Source of the DNA: Nemopilema nomurai
Taxonomy: Eukaryota > Cnidaria > Scyphozoa > Rhizostomeae > Rhizostomatidae
Length of the DNA: 64,000 nucleotides
Assembly (NCBI GenBank): GCA_003864495.1
Contig: ML133436.1
Span: 1,717,756-1,781,755 of the forward strand
Direction of reading: 5' to 3'
In this document: one piece after another, positions 37,368 to 51,800 of the stretch
Layout of the letters: every line of letters starts with the position of its first letter
Numbering within the stretch: the stretch's first letter is position 1
Notes under the pieces: generated by a model
What the model was told of the DNA's origin: nothing
Seen by the model: the letters and a program-made list of their open reading frames with translations, nothing else
The model's database searches: none
Made by a program: the position numbers and the translations under genes

Positions 37368-39847
37368 ATATTTTTGAGCTACTAAAGAGAGATATGATAT
37401 TTTCTATGTAGATTTGATGACTGACTTTATCACTTTTAATTCTTAAATTGATTAGCAATATACGATTTTGTGTGCGTATAAGTTATATTTAAGTTGATTG
37501 TTGTAGAAAATATAGATAATATGTACACTGCATCAGCCGGGGTGTTGTAGGGGGTAAGGGGAAAGGGGGGTTGGAAATGGGGGTCAAGCAGTTTTATAGA
37601 CTAGGAAGCCAGACATCGCTATCAAGATTTGTTCATTTTTAAATCCGATTTCAGAGCAATATACAAACGGAGAATATTAGCTCTAATTTACGCTTTGCAT
37701 AAGGTGTGAAGTCCCCTCGCCCCGCAAAATATGAGGGGAATAGGCTCCCCCCCGGCCTAGCGACTATCACGGGAGTGAAGCACGCGAAGGGTGGCATGAT
37801 CAAAATCCAACATATCATTGGCCATTCCATGGAATATCTGTTGACTCAGTTTAACGAAATCGTAACAAGTAAAAGTGGCATTAGTCCTGTGTTTAGTTGA
37901 CCTTACTTTGATGTTAAGGGGGTTGGGTGATTATTTATTGAAGTAGGTAAATAGCTTCGGTCATGTTTCTCTAAGTCGTATTAGCCTGAAAGTCTATCCT
38001 GTGGTTTGCAAATATTCTATTTAACGCTTTTCTTCAATATCTGAATTTAATGAATAATTTATCATTTAAAGACTTTTTGTGCTCGTCTCAAACATTTCAT
38101 TATTACAATTCACAACCGATAAGACTTTGTAACTATGCTCATAATCTTTGTATCGTTCATTATGCATTTATGCTAGTTCGTTACCAAATGACATCACTCC
38201 TCTGATTAACCTTGTTTGTTTGTCAACTAAACCTTTCGTAAGTAGCTTCGCTTTTGAACAATGAAATTCAATCGAAAGTTAGGTTGTATATTTTAATATT
38301 CTTCGGTGGGATAGTGTTTGTCAAAGGATGTCAACACATTCTGTGTCATGCTTCTCAATTTACCAACAGCCAGTACCCAGTATACCGAAATGTGTCACCG
38401 ATTACTTGACTCGACCCTGCTCCAAGACTTCTGTCCCCCTCGACATGACAAAGCTGCAAGCTAACCCCCCGAAAAGAGGAGCAAATGTATCTTCTGTAAC
38501 GTTTCAGCTGGCCATTTAGCATTCACTCGAGAAGAGAGATGTGAAATTGAAAATTATATCAGGTTCAGCTTGAATCACTTACTTTTCAAGCAAGAATAAG
38601 TACTAGCAGGATAACAAAAGAAAGCCAATAACAAGCCTGATAATTTCCATTTATATAAACTTTTAAAGGGATGGGTTATTAACGAAGTACACATGAACGT
38701 TGCACTAAATTTTGATGTCCATTTGAAATGACGCAATGCAAAAAGTGTTGCTGTTGTTGCACAACAAGCAAAAGTAAATTAAATCGTAAAAGGCTGCTAC
38801 TTTTAAGGCGCAAATATAAAGCACATGAGTGTTTTTACCATTTACGGTTGGAATGGCTAAGTATTTAGCCAGTTTATTTGCGTTATGAGTCAAGCCTTTA
38901 TGTCGTATTCTTCGTTTTGCGTAGGAATTGATCGCCTGGGTGTTCATTTGTTCTGCATTCTCCTACGGAGGAGCTTTCAATTGTTCTTTTCTATCACTAT
39001 CCGAACTCCATAGTAAGAATCAGCCAATCAGAATCGACGCTTGTGAATAATAATGCCCGCCTTTTGTTTCCATTTGAATGCCTAGCTTTTGAAAACGAAG
39101 CTGGTCGATTTGTGTCATGGAGGGTCGCAAACAAGTTGTGAACGATTTCAAAAGCATCAACACAAATAAAAGATTTAATGCATCGCTGAACATTTTTCAT
39201 TTCTGGGACCTATTGTAACTCCTTTACGTGCATGTCGTTCGAATGCGCAAAATTATAGGCGCAAAATTGGTGCTGCAGCCCATTTTACAACGATCGGAAG
39301 GTAATTTGGACATTTCTGATTGGTGATGAAGAACAGGACGCTTACAAACTTCCTCGGGTTTTAATACGCTGAATACGTGGTTGCCTGAAATTTGCTTTGC
39401 GGAAACAAAGGTGGAGATCCTTTAATCTGCGAAGTCTAGCAAGTGTGGCGCGTTTAGAGGGAAGCAGTCCTCACTTTCTGTACAACTTGATAACCCGCCT
39501 CATCATACTGGATTCTATTACAAACCCAAGCTCATTGGACCTGTTTGGCTTATCGTTCTTGGTTTACTGTGTCTATTTGAAGGGAAGGGAGGTTGCTGTC
39601 CACATTTCGCCAGAAAGATAAATTAGTTGCTGAACTCGTGCATTGATGAATTTTCACAACCGGCCTAAAAGCCGTGGGAGGGAAAATTTTTGCTTCATGA
39701 CCTTCCTCGTTTGATGTTTGCTCGCAGCTTTCCAGCCAAGTTCAGACGAAAACTTTGAAGCTGCTGGAAATCAAGAACTTGTGGTTTTCCTAGCGGTTGT
39801 GTGATTTTCTTCTGGTTCGTTCCGTGGACGTTTCGTGTCGTGCAGAC
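37368..39847. other. Intergenic between iPLA2 and Sidekick
   Basis: The left end should be iPLA2 3' UTR and the right end the Sidekick promoter and 5' UTR. Apart from the G-rich motif at 37550-37583 I see no feature. The frames at 38328 and 39397 are unrecognised. Confidence 0.55.
37550..37583 (+). other. G-quadruplex motif downstream of iPLA2
   Basis: Four runs of four to six G occur within 34 bases (GGGGG, GGGG, GGGGGG, GGGGG) with short loops, about 180 bases past the iPLA2 stop. On the sense strand this fits a G-quadruplex that could pause polymerase near the transcript end. Confidence 0.6.
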
Positions 39848-39896
39848 ATGACTCTCATGCTGTGGTGCATAGTATCAATTTCACTCTTAACGATAG
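39848..39896 (+). CDS. SDK: Sidekick exon 1: signal peptide
   Basis: MTLMLWCIVSISLLTIG is a short hydrophobic leader ending in phase 1 at a GTATGT donor. The mature chain probably begins near QDIPRF in the next exon. No other ATG nearby gives a leader that splices in phase. Confidence 0.75.
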
Positions 39897-42800
39897 GTAT
39901 GTTTGCGTTCCCACGTAACTCAAACTACCATTATTTCGCTGTGCTTTACATAAACCCTGTTTGACTATGGAAACTTAGTCAACAGTTCTTCTTCAACATA
40001 GCTTATTATTTTTAGCGCCAAAATTTTGTCAAACCAGATTTAATTTACAAACCTTTTGTTGGCTGTTTCACATGGATAGTTTCCTCACGCGTACAATTAA
40101 AATATTCCATAGGAGCCGTCTCTACTCTATCAATATATACCATGAAATGTCGTGAGAAAGTTATCTTAAACTACCAAAATAGATTTTTGATATCCGAAAC
40201 ATATGGAATCAGCTCTTTACGTAGCCTTCATTTACACAAAACGATTTATTTCTACTACTCAAAACATTCTGCAACGAATATTTATACTTTGATGAAGTAG
40301 AACTTTTTAGGGATATCCGGGGAAAAAGTGTCTTGCGCTAGTGTTGAAATGCAATCAAATAACGCGGAGATATTTCCCTGTTAGATTATATTGTCAGACG
40401 GATTTTTCAGCTAAATAATGGTTAAACCATTTGCCTGCATCATACCAATCAAAGTAAACACAAGAGCCTGTGTGCAATGTCTGATGGCTTTGTACATCCA
40501 ATAAGCACACACATTTGTTTGTATTTGACTAGTCTTTAGCTTCAGGAAGCAGCTTTGCTAAGGATAAGCATCCTCTCGAAGGCATCAAACTGGAATAATC
40601 CTCTTTGTTCATATTCTTAAAAGTACTAAACCATGGCTAAATTCTCAGTCTTACAAATGCGCTTTGTACATGTTTGATAATCAGGAAAAGGCCTATAATG
40701 TTAACTGAAAACAATGAATCTGTCTTTTTATTACAAACATAATGGATGTTATTTTAAATGCAAATATTATATTTATAATCATAGAGGACTGATAAATGGG
40801 ATGCCTAGCTATCAATTTAAAATCTTTGTACATAAACTACAACATCCAAGGTACAATGCTGAATTGCTGGCACTCGTAGACTTGTGGAGCAGTTGCCAAA
40901 TCTTTTCTGAACTACTATACCAGACATTATGATATAAACTTCATGTTTTCAAGTATATATATATAATAAAATAAGTGTTTTATATCTAGAGGTCAAAGTT
41001 GGCACAAGAAAAAGAACCCATACATTATAACATGCAATTTTTTGTTCTTGATAACCAAAACAGTATCAATCTCACCTGATATTTAAAAGAAGAAAAGGTC
41101 AATTTGAGAAAGAACTATAAACTTGAGTCAGTGTGGCCTTCATCAATAGTTGGAGAATTCCATATTTTTTGTTAAATTGTAAATCTTACAAGTATTTTCT
41201 ACAAAAATATCATACCTTTTCCCTGACAAGGGCTGCACTCTACTTTAAAGTTCTATTTAGACATGATTTTATTATGTGTGTTCTGCAGTTTCTGGACAAG
41301 ACATACCCAGGTTTCTGGTAGAGCCATCAGATGTGAGTGCTGTTGAATACAGCACAGCTCAAATAGCATGCTCAACAACTGGCAATCCTGCACCCACTGT
41401 TGTTTCCTGGATGAAAGATGGTGTGCATCTACGATTTGATGGAAGCAGATCTATACTACCCAGTGGAACACTAAGAATATCTTTTGTTTCAAGAGGAGAT
41501 GCAGGATATTACCAATGTGTTGCAAGAAACACAATTGCAGCCGTGATTTCCAAAAGAGCAAGACTAAATGTTGCATGTGAGTTTTATTGTGTAGCTATGG
41601 TGGCATTGCTTTAAGATTTGACTGTGTTTATTTGGGTGTAGTTGGTTATTGATTTTAGTAATTATGACTATCAAGCAGAATTAAACCAATTTTGTACATC
41701 AACTTATTGTTAAAATTGTGTAGAAAAATGTATAAGGCAGTACTTACAGATATTGGCTTAATTTCAACTCATTGTGACAAAAGGCTAGGAAAACTAAACT
41801 AATTGCACATGAAAATACTTGATCATGATTTTGTGTCGATTATGACAAGAAGGAAATTAAAAAAAGATTTCTGTGTAAATCTTTTTCGATTCAAAGTTGA
41901 GTTGCCCTGAAGATATTTTAGTACTCTCTTTGAAAATGGATTTACCATTTTCATTCTAAAGTCTTCATATTGTGCAACTTTGTGAGAGTTTGAGGGAGGC
42001 AGAGATAATTTGTCATGAAATTCTCTATTTTCTGGTATATACTTTAAAATCCCGCACATAAGCTGCACACCAAGTTTGAGGCCTCCAAATTCAGAAAGAC
42101 AAATTTTATATACTTAATCAATGAAAATATTTTTAAGAATACATGAAATTCGTCTTCATCTTCAGACAGTCTAAAGAGTGCATCCCATCCCATTTTGATT
42201 GATTGTATGCATATTATAATCGTTTGTCTTGAAAACGAAAGAAATTTTTTGTTACCTACAATAATAGCAAGCCTTCATCACTCTGCACATAGGCGGCACC
42301 TACGATTTTCAGGGGAGAAGTGAGGGAAAAATGTGTGCTTATACACAGGTTTTCACAGTAAACAGACCATTGTAATCTATGTGATTAAAGTTGAAGGATG
42401 TTGATTGTGACCTACTGGTGCATAAATTTTATCTTGTGAATCATTTGCATGCACTTATCAATATCCATTTTACTTACAGATTTTGATCAAGTCTTTTCAT
42501 CTCCAATGCCTGTGACAAGAAATGGAGGATCAAGCTTTATCCAAGCCATTCCCCGCCTCAATATCAATCCTTTACCAAAACCAGTTTACAGGTGGAAGAA
42601 AAATGGCATCAATCTAGCTGAAAATAAAAGGGTCAGCTTTTCTAAAGAACATACTTTGTACATTGCGGACCTTAGACCAGAAGATGCTGGACGGTACACA
42701 TGTGAAGTGGAGAACACAGTGATGACGGCTTCTGGTGCACCCCTTGCAAAACAGACTGTCAAAGATATCACTCTATCTGTATCTGGTAAACTGACCTAAA

Positions 42801-45800
42801 AGCCTTTTTTGCCTTTTCCATGCTGCATTTGCATCTCTTTTGGTTTGTATCTTCTCATTCATTTCAAGGGCCTTTGGAATTTGCAACAACTAGCAATGTT
42901 TCTTTGTTTCTTCTTTTTAAGATAGAAGCGAGCAAGCCCTTTCCGTTCAACACTTTGTTTTCGTTTTTGAGTGCTTTGCAACTGGGCACAAACTCGTCAC
43001 CAACTATAGAAAAAGTACATTTGTCAAAAAGTCAAAAAGCATTATTGATTTATCATTCAAGTCTCCTAGCAATGTGTTAATTGATCTTACCAAAGCCTTG
43101 ATGTTGTGGGATTACCCGAAGAAACTCTTTAATTATCCAGTGAGATAACCCTGTCTTTGTTCTAAGCAAAAGAATCCTATTTAAGTCCCTGGGAATCCCA
43201 GTTTTGGGCACCCCTTTTTGGAGAAGGGTTACTGAACCTAGTTATAATTTTGTCTTAACTGAGTATGTACTAAGTTGACCTTGTTGGCTTTCTATGTTTA
43301 GGTACATTGCAGCATATTCTTAGCATTTAAATCATTGACAAAAAGTTGACTAATTTCAAGATATTTATAATCCCTGTTAGGGGGCCCATTTTTTGGTCTC
43401 TCCACTTTCAGACAGCTTTTCCCAAAGTTCCTTGTGCTCCCCAAGGTTTGAGTCAACCCTGTGGACACAGCATTCTGTTTGCCTCATCGTCAACGTTTGA
43501 AAGATTTTCATTTGCATATGATCAGGAAACATTGTTTCTGTGCTCTCCTTTGTTCGTTCACTTCAGTCGTGGGGATGTTTTGATCCAAATAGGAAGCGTG
43601 AATGCTTTTGTTGGTTGAATAGAACCACGCAGTGTTTCTCTATGATTCATACTAAACAATACAATCTATTCTCTCTCTGTTTAGTGAATATTGTGCGCTA
43701 CCAAGCGCCGTCTCTGTTGAAAAGTCCGTCCGACATAACAGCTCGTCAGGGAATGGACCTAAACGTGATTATGGAGTGTTTCCCAAATATAAGGTATGTT
43801 CGCTAATCGTCATTCTTTTTAACGCATTCAAAATTCGAAATTCTTTACAAGTTACAGTGAAACATAATCGAGTAAATTGAGTTTAAAGAACGTTCAAATG
43901 TTTCTTCAATATGTTATACCAATCTATCATAACCGTTTTGCATCTTTTTGGCCGTATAAGGAAAGGAAGTCTATGGCCTGAATTTTTAAGATATTTTTAA
44001 TCGATTCTCCGGGCTCAGGATTCTTTGTAATTTGAGGAGTATTCATATCAAAAGAGTTCTTTCTTTCAAAATGATATTATTTTATGCCATCTTTGTTGGT
44101 GAAGAATGATGGTTTCGAAGCATCGTCTCTTATTGATTTCGTTGACTGGCTATATCAATTACAATAACAAAAATATTTGCACCTAACAAATAAGGCATTG
44201 GCGTATCTACTGCCACAGATAACACTGCAAGGTGCATTTGTCTATCAGCTCTAATTGAAAGTAATAGTAGATCATTCAAGTGCCTGCATGTTTGTCTATC
44301 AGCTCTAATTGATATTTTTGTGCGATTGAACCCAGTGACACGACAATCACATGGAGAAAGAACGGTGCACCACTGTATTCAGACACAAAGTTTCGATTTG
44401 ATACGTACAAAAGAAGGCTGACCATTGTGACACCCGAGAGAACAGACGAAGGGCAATACTCCTGCGAGTCGGCCCTGTTGGGTAATCGTGTATCTGGTAT
44501 TGGACAACTGCACGTCATAGGTATGTCTAAGTGGGCAAAACTTTACTGGTATTTGTGGGTATGTGGGGGCATGCTAATTCTGGCTGGTTTCAGCCACGCC
44601 TCGCGCTTTCTAATCTTGTTTGGGGGTCGGTGCTAGTCTTAGCTCACCGAACATGCGGAGGAATTGTTTAGCCAGAGTGTATTGTTTGCACTCTCTGCAG
44701 CGCTATTTAGTGCATTGTCAAGTAGGGTGTTTTGACGAAAGAATTGCCCCCTCCCCCATAAGAGCTAAACCCCCACCGAGGAACTCCTCACAAGAGACTC
44801 TTATCCCTTAGGACTGGTTTCTTGCTTAAGCGCAAGTAAACTTTTAAGTATCAATTCACTTATATAATATTTTATTTTTTGAATTAGGACATGTTTTACC
44901 AGCATATTTTCGTAGCAACAACGCAAAGCCAAAAAATTAGAAAAATGTTCTAGTAACAGATTTAATTATTTAAAAAAAGTGTGTTTCCCCTTCAACACGA
45001 ATTTAAACATACATCTATTCTTACATCAAATTGAGGGTTTTGTATTATCAATTGCTTTCATCAAAAGGCATTCGTCCTGAAGTTGTTATTTCCTCATCTT
45101 TTTTCAGTTCCACCTGCATTTGTCACTACCACAATGGTGACAAACGTGTTCAGTGACAATTCGACTATGGTATGGTGCAATGCGACTGCTTACCCTTCAT
45201 ACCAGTGGTTCTGGTATCACAATTCCAAGCGGGTGCTCCCATCCGGAAGCAAGATTGTCCTTTTCTCCAACGGAAGCCTTTTGGTCCGCAATTTAGTGTG
45301 GGCCGACGGTGGAGTGTATCAGTGTGTTGCGAAGAACGACGCTGGGCAGGCGATGTCCTTGACGCGGTTGAATATACAAAGTAAGCTTAGGCCTTACCCC
45401 CCAGCTCTTATCAACTTTATAGTCAAAATACATATGACTAGAGGCACGTAATCCTGCTTATTGTGTTGCATTTGTTTTTCAACGGCTAGTAAGTGAAGGG
45501 GAGTTTTCTTTTGGCATCATTCCCCCGTTTTTTAATCTCCCGGATTGCACCGTGCTCAAAGCGCCTTCACCCAACATCCCCCCGTTTTTTAATCTCCCAG
45601 CTTGCACCGTGCTCAAAGCGCCTTCACCCAACATCCCCCCGTTTTTTAATCTCCCAGCTTGCACCGTGCTCAAAACGCCTTCACCCAACATCCCCCTGTT
45701 TTTTAATCTCCCAGCTTGCACCGTGCTCAAAGCGCCTTCACCCAACACCCCCCCCCCCCGTTTTTTAATCTCCCAGCTTGCACCGTGCTCAAAGCGCCTT

Positions 45801-48800
45801 CACCCAACATCCCCCCGTTTTTTAATCTCCCAGCTTGCACCGTGCTCAAAACGCCTTCACCCAACATCCTCCTGTTTTTTAATCTCCCAGCTTGCACCGT
45901 GCTCAAAGCGCTTTCACCCAACATCCCCCCGTTTTTTAATCTCCCGGCTTGCACCGTGCTAAAGCGCTTTGAGCCTACACCCGTCAATTGAAAATGCTAC
46001 AACACGTTCTACTGCAACAGCGTACTGTTCTCTTTACTTGTTACTGCTCCAATACAGCTTCTTTTTCTTGCAGACATCACGGCCCGCATAGCGATACCGT
46101 TGAAGGATTCCTATTTCCACGTTGGTTCGACTGCAGTGGTTCCCTGTTACGCCGTTGGTGCCCCAAGGCCAACCATAAGATGGCTGAGAAACAGCCAAGC
46201 CATCCCGCCTGTAAGTTTGTTTTCGTGAGAATTACCTGAAACAGATGATGATGGTGCCGAATCTAGAATACGGGATGGCCCTTTAATCATGGATGGCCTT
46301 TTCTGCAGTAGAACAGAATGACCCCTATAATAAATTCACAGGCTCACAATTCGTTGTAGTTGTTAATGTAGAGAAATCTCATTACAGCATTGTGGTCCAA
46401 TGGAGTCAAAGGTGACCCAATGTGATTCAATGTGACCCAATGTGGTCCAATGTGACCCAGATTCTATGGGATACAATGTGACCCAGTACGATCCAATGTG
46501 ACCCAGTGTGGTCCAATGGGACCCAATATGATCCAACGTGGTCCAATGTGATTCAATGTGACCCAATATGATTCTATGTGGTCCAATGCGATCAAACGTG
46601 ACCCATATGTCAATGTGATTCTATGTGATAGAATGTGACCAAATATGATCCAATGTGTCCCAGTGAAGTCCAATGTGATTCTATATAATACAATGTGATC
46701 CAATGTGATTCTATATAATACAATGTGATCCAATGTGATTCTATATAATACAATGTGGTTCTATGTAATACAATGTGTTCCAATGTGATTGTATGTAATA
46801 CAATGTTACCCAATATGATTCTATGTGGTCCAATGTGTTCCTTTTCAGACCATGACTCGCATCTCCACCACATCGAAAGGCTACCTGCAGATCACCAATT
46901 CCATAAAGGCTGATAGTGGCCGGTTTACGTGCATTGCTAACAACGACGGGAACGATGTCATGTCCACGGCTTATGTCGGCATCGTAGGTAGGTGCTCTTA
47001 GAGCTGGGTCCCTTTGCAGGCCCAAACTTGTATCGACTGGTGTTGTCTGTTTATGTACAAGGTCGCTCTTGCAGTCTGCAAGCTCTTTGACAATACAGGA
47101 CTTAAGCAAAGACGAAAGGATATCAACGTTGTTAGAGCACAGCATAGCATGGAAAATCAGGCTGAACCTGTACAAAAAAGATAACTTTATCAACTGTTAG
47201 TCACAAAATTTCACGGATAATGCAATTGTATCAAGAACACATTATCAAGAACGCCTGTTTCTCACAGTTTATTCTTTGTTAGGGATGCCGGATGCACTTA
47301 AGTAATGCACTTTTGTTTGACATTGACTCTATAGATATGTAATGTTATGACGTCGTTGCATTGTAGATCCCACTGTTATTACAAGAGGACCCAACGCGAC
47401 AACAATCGCTCAGAGGGCAATCACAGTCTGGTTGCCCTGTGAAGTCCGTCACGACCCAACCGTCAACGTCACTCGAGAATGGAGAAAGAACACAGGGCGT
47501 CTATATGACTCTCGCTATACAATGCTAGCCGATGGGCGACTGCAGATTGTCAGTACGCAAGAGGCAGACGCTGCGACCTTTACTTGTCACGTGTTTTCTC
47601 CCGGTGGAAATGCGACTGTCAGCACGGTTCTTGTTATCGTCTGTAAGTGACAGCTGGTTTTATAAATTTGCCGGCGGAACGAACCATTTCGTCGACTAGG
47701 CTCTTTTCCTGTGTCTTGTTCTTCCATTTTCCCTTGCTGTGAACTGCAACGGAATGCCCCACGCAATTATCACGACTTTATCATTTGCTTTTGCCTTCTC
47801 TGTGAGAAATGAAGAATTTAAAGCATATTAAGCTTCTACCTTCTAGTGTTATGAGGTAGTCATGACATGTTGCTCCTCCCGGCCGTTCTTGTAATCTAGT
47901 AAAGTGGTTTGTGTTATGTACAGTTTTAGATAGTTTCATGTGTAACTTTTTACACCGAATCAAACAAAACTTCTAGTAGCAGTGTAATCTTGAACTACAC
48001 TAGTTGTGTATACCAGGCTTTTTAAATCTCATTTCTACCGTGTATCTCTCTAGTAGCATTTTGATCGCGGGCTTGCATGAGATTTTGTCCCCCTTTCTTA
48101 CGAAGTTGGTCTTCTTTCCTCATTAACATATTTGCCTAGGTCAATTACCAACAATAACTCAATGATTTTCTTCCCCAGACATTTAGTCCGTAAGTGAGTA
48201 AGCACAATCTATCTTTTCTTCCGTATGGCACTCCCACCCCCTGTCTAGCGTATCTAGAGTGTCTCAGTCTTCTGTCATTGATACGCATCAAACTGTTCCG
48301 TCCTAGCACTACCCCTGTCTCCGTCGACCCCCATTGCGTCGAATATCGGCACCAACTCGCTTACACTGACGTGGCTGGCGCCCGAAGATAACGGAGGCGT
48401 CAACGTCAGAGACTACGAGCTGCAGATCAAAAATGAGACTGGGAACGTGTTCCAAAGATTGAGAATCGTCACCCAGCTCTCTGTCCAGCTGACGAATCTT
48501 CTCGCGGGGGTAAGGTATTCATTCAAAGTGGCTGCTCGAAATGAAGTTGGCAGGGAAGATGGAGTGGCGAAACCCCTGGATACGAATGAATATCGAAGGT
48601 ATCCGTCCTGTTTTCTTCTGTTATTCTGCTAAGATGTTGTTTATCATTATTGTCAATTAAGTGATTTGTATAATAGCTGTATTATTTCATTGTACAAGGA
48701 ATTGCTTTTGAAATTGAACTCTGTTTTGAGTTAATGCCATTAATGCAATTATTTGCTCTCAGTTTGAACCCTCACGGTATCATACTTCAAAAGGATTAGT

Positions 48801-51800
48801 CTTTGTAAACCCACAAGTGTCTCGATTTTTTCATCGTACTGATGCCCGTAGTTCCAATAATTGCATTTCACAGAAAACGATTTCATGATGACGTCACAGT
48901 TATCCCCTATTACATGAGGAATCACAAACTAGGCGTTGTCAAAGAAAACATTTATTGACGAGTTCTCGTTGTAGAAATGTTCGAGTAAGGTCTCTAAAAG
49001 ATTATTACTTTTTGTTCTTAAATTTTCCTTTATGAAAAAGCCTCTCTTTTCCATGTCTCCAGCCCCTTCAAGAGCGCCGACTAACCTTCACGTTATTTCA
49101 ACGGAACAAACCAAGATCGTGCTGCGATGGACGGTATGTTTACAAATATGCGATCTGCATTTTGCTGTCTAGACTAGTCTTTTTGTAATGGGTTGTTAGC
49201 CTTCTGCTTTTGTAATTTCCCTCTATAACTCTGGGTTTTGATAATTTTCAGAGAGAACTCTCTTTTTTTCTCCAGTCGACTAAAATTTTCATTTTTCAAG
49301 CACCTGTATGATTTTAAGACTATTTTATCACTAAGGGTCTATTTTGTCACGTCTTCGAAGTTACTCGCGTCCGAGCATTTGAAACTGGAGTTTGTGCTGA
49401 TTATTTTCCGGGCATCATATATAATTTTGTCGTTGTTGTTGTTGCAGCCACCGCCTTTCCAATACCACAACGGCAAGCTGAAAGGCTACAATGTGTATTA
49501 CCGCGGACAGGGATACAAGGAATCCGCGTTCACAATCAGGACCGCGCCTCCCGGAACCATAACAGACGTCTACATAACGTACTACCTTGACAACCTTTTG
49601 ACGTTTACGGTGTACGAGATTAAGGTAGCCGCGTTTAACGACGCCGGCGTTGGGGTGCAGTCGGCGTTGATAACGGCTGAGACCAAGCCAGGGGTACCAA
49701 GCGTTGCCCCCACCGAGGTCACGACGGACATCTTGAACTCGACCGCGGTGAGCGTGAGTTACAAGGCGCCACGGCAGATATACTGGAACGGACACTTGAT
49801 ATCTAGCCGCGGCTACGCCTACCAGCCGGGAAGCCCGCACGACCTGTACACGTACGACGCTCCGTACAACCACGCGACCAGGTATAATCAGACTTTTATT
49901 ATGATGGGGCTGAAGGCAAACACGGATTACGGGCTACTGGTCGCGGTTGTGACGGCCTCCGGCGCGGGGCCTAAGAGCAAGCCAGTGTTCTTCAGAATGC
50001 ACGAGGGCAGTCCAGGCACGAGGAATTTCATCGTCACAGCTACGTTTGCGCATTCCATTCTCTTGCGGTGGAGCGCGCCTTACGTCACCAATGGCATCCT
50101 GCGGGGCTACAAGGTTGGCCATCGCAAGTTCCAATGGGGCAGGGGCGACTGGATCCCGAGGGAGACACTTGAACCAGCCGGATCAGGCGGCGCTGTTTAT
50201 CGCGGTCTAGAACTGAATACGAGGTACGAGTTCTACGTCCTCGCTTTCACGAATGCGGGCGATGGGCCTAAGGCATTTGTTGACGCGCAAACGAGGACGA
50301 CCGCCAACACTGCCAGGACAGCCAACCAAGCCGGTGCTGGTCGAAAACAATGGCAACTCGATAACGCTGAGCTGGGTCATGGACGAGACGGGGGGCACAC
50401 TGATGAGCTACTACTTGATTGAAGCCAACAATCAAACGAACTACAGAAACCTACCCGAAGCCAGTCACCAGTGGTATCTGGTCGTCAATCTGACTCGAAT
50501 TCAGGATATTCCCACCAGAATAAAGAACCTCACCACAAACACAGTTTATCGCTTCCGTGTGACCCCCGTCAATTCTGTTGGTCGTGGTCCTACGAGCAAT
50601 GTGTCCGAAGACATTCTTTCGGCCGAGTCGCGTAAGGATTCTGTTACTGTCATCTTTTCACTGTAATCTTTTTACTGGTGCTTATTAGCCACTATACCTT
50701 CATATATCTCATTTACTTCTAAATGAAAATTACTGATTGCCCTCTGAAATCCGGAGTATCAACTAAGAGAACACTTTAACGCTCTACATTCTACAAACGT
50801 GATCATTCATCTTCTGTTCAAATACCAGAACCTTTTAGCTACAAGGACATTTTTGAAGCGTGTTCCATACACCGCTGTTACCACTAACAACGCTCTTCTC
50901 AACGAGGTATATACATATCTGCAACTGCTCGTTGGCTGAATCATAGAATCATAGAACTTTTTGCTTGTACATGATACCTTGTCTGGTATAGAGATGTTTG
51001 ATTTTCCAGGCCCGTCCTCTCCGCCCACAAATCTCCGAGCCTCTGCTGTCGGACGACAAAGCCTGCTCATAGAATGGGTGGTAAGTTCTGCTACCGATCA
51101 ACTTGTTTCAAACCAAAACAGGGTCCATCAATCACCTGATCAATGTTTCTTACCCTGTGTTTAAAGGGTACTGTTAGGACCAAACAAAATGTATAAGGGA
51201 ATGTGAGTTGTTATCTATACTGGTCATTGTTACACCTACCGCTTCGTAGAGGCTTCTCACTACAAGTTGTCTTGGGCCAATGTTATTTCTGATGCAGGAC
51301 CTGGTATCTGTTAGCGTTGCAAAGTGTCCATACCTGGCCTTATGAAACTTTCCCAGTTACCTTGTCCTACTATAATCTTTACTCTAACTGTTGCCTTTTA
51401 CACTGCTCCCCATTCAACCATGACATCGCCTGATAATAGCAATAATATGCAAGCTATGATTGCTGCATTAACGTTCCGCCTGTTTTCTAAAGCCACCGCC
51501 AAAGTACACATGGGGAAGCAGCACAATATTCTACAAGATAAAGCTAGTCTCGATTGGCAAGGTGGACAGAGACGAGCGAATCGTGCACCAGCGAGACAGC
51601 CAGGCGAGACAGTACACTGCACGGGGACTGGCTAAGTGGACCCAGTTCAATGTGTCGCTTTCTATTTACAACACCGTAGGTTATGGTCCGACAACATGGC
51701 CAGTCACTGCCAGAACAGCCGAAGATGGTAAGCATGCCATTTTTACCATGTCACTTACTTCGAAGAAAGTAACGTCACAGAGTCCTTTGACGGATCCACG

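Noticed and set aside
39397..39621. 74-codon frame upstream of Sidekick
   Set aside because: No recognised domain, and it does not splice in phase to the Ig1 exon; the leader at 39848 fits better.
42480..42785. Ig domain 2 broken because it lacks the first Cys
   Set aside because: Human SDK1 Ig2 also lacks it, so this is a family feature and not damage.
45479..45991. Several open frames of 86-136 codons on both strands
   Set aside because: They are translations of the 57-bp minisatellite in a Sidekick intron; a stop-free unit whose length is a multiple of three keeps frames open on both strands.
46363..46873. Minus-strand frames rich in HIGSHWTTLDHI-like peptides
   Set aside because: They come from the degenerate CCAATGTGAY repeat. 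Position, composition and the Ig5 exon on the other strand argue against a gene.
49073..49133. Alternative acceptor for Sidekick exon 11 ten bases downstream
   Set aside because: It would fix the frame without an indel, but it loses the 71-base length shared with FN3-6 and FN3-10 and removes the usual APS boundary.
1225..50318. Programmed +1 frameshifting as explanation of the five frame breaks
   Set aside because: The sites share no clear slippery motif or downstream structure and occur in unrelated genes; surplus bases from sequencing explain them more simply.
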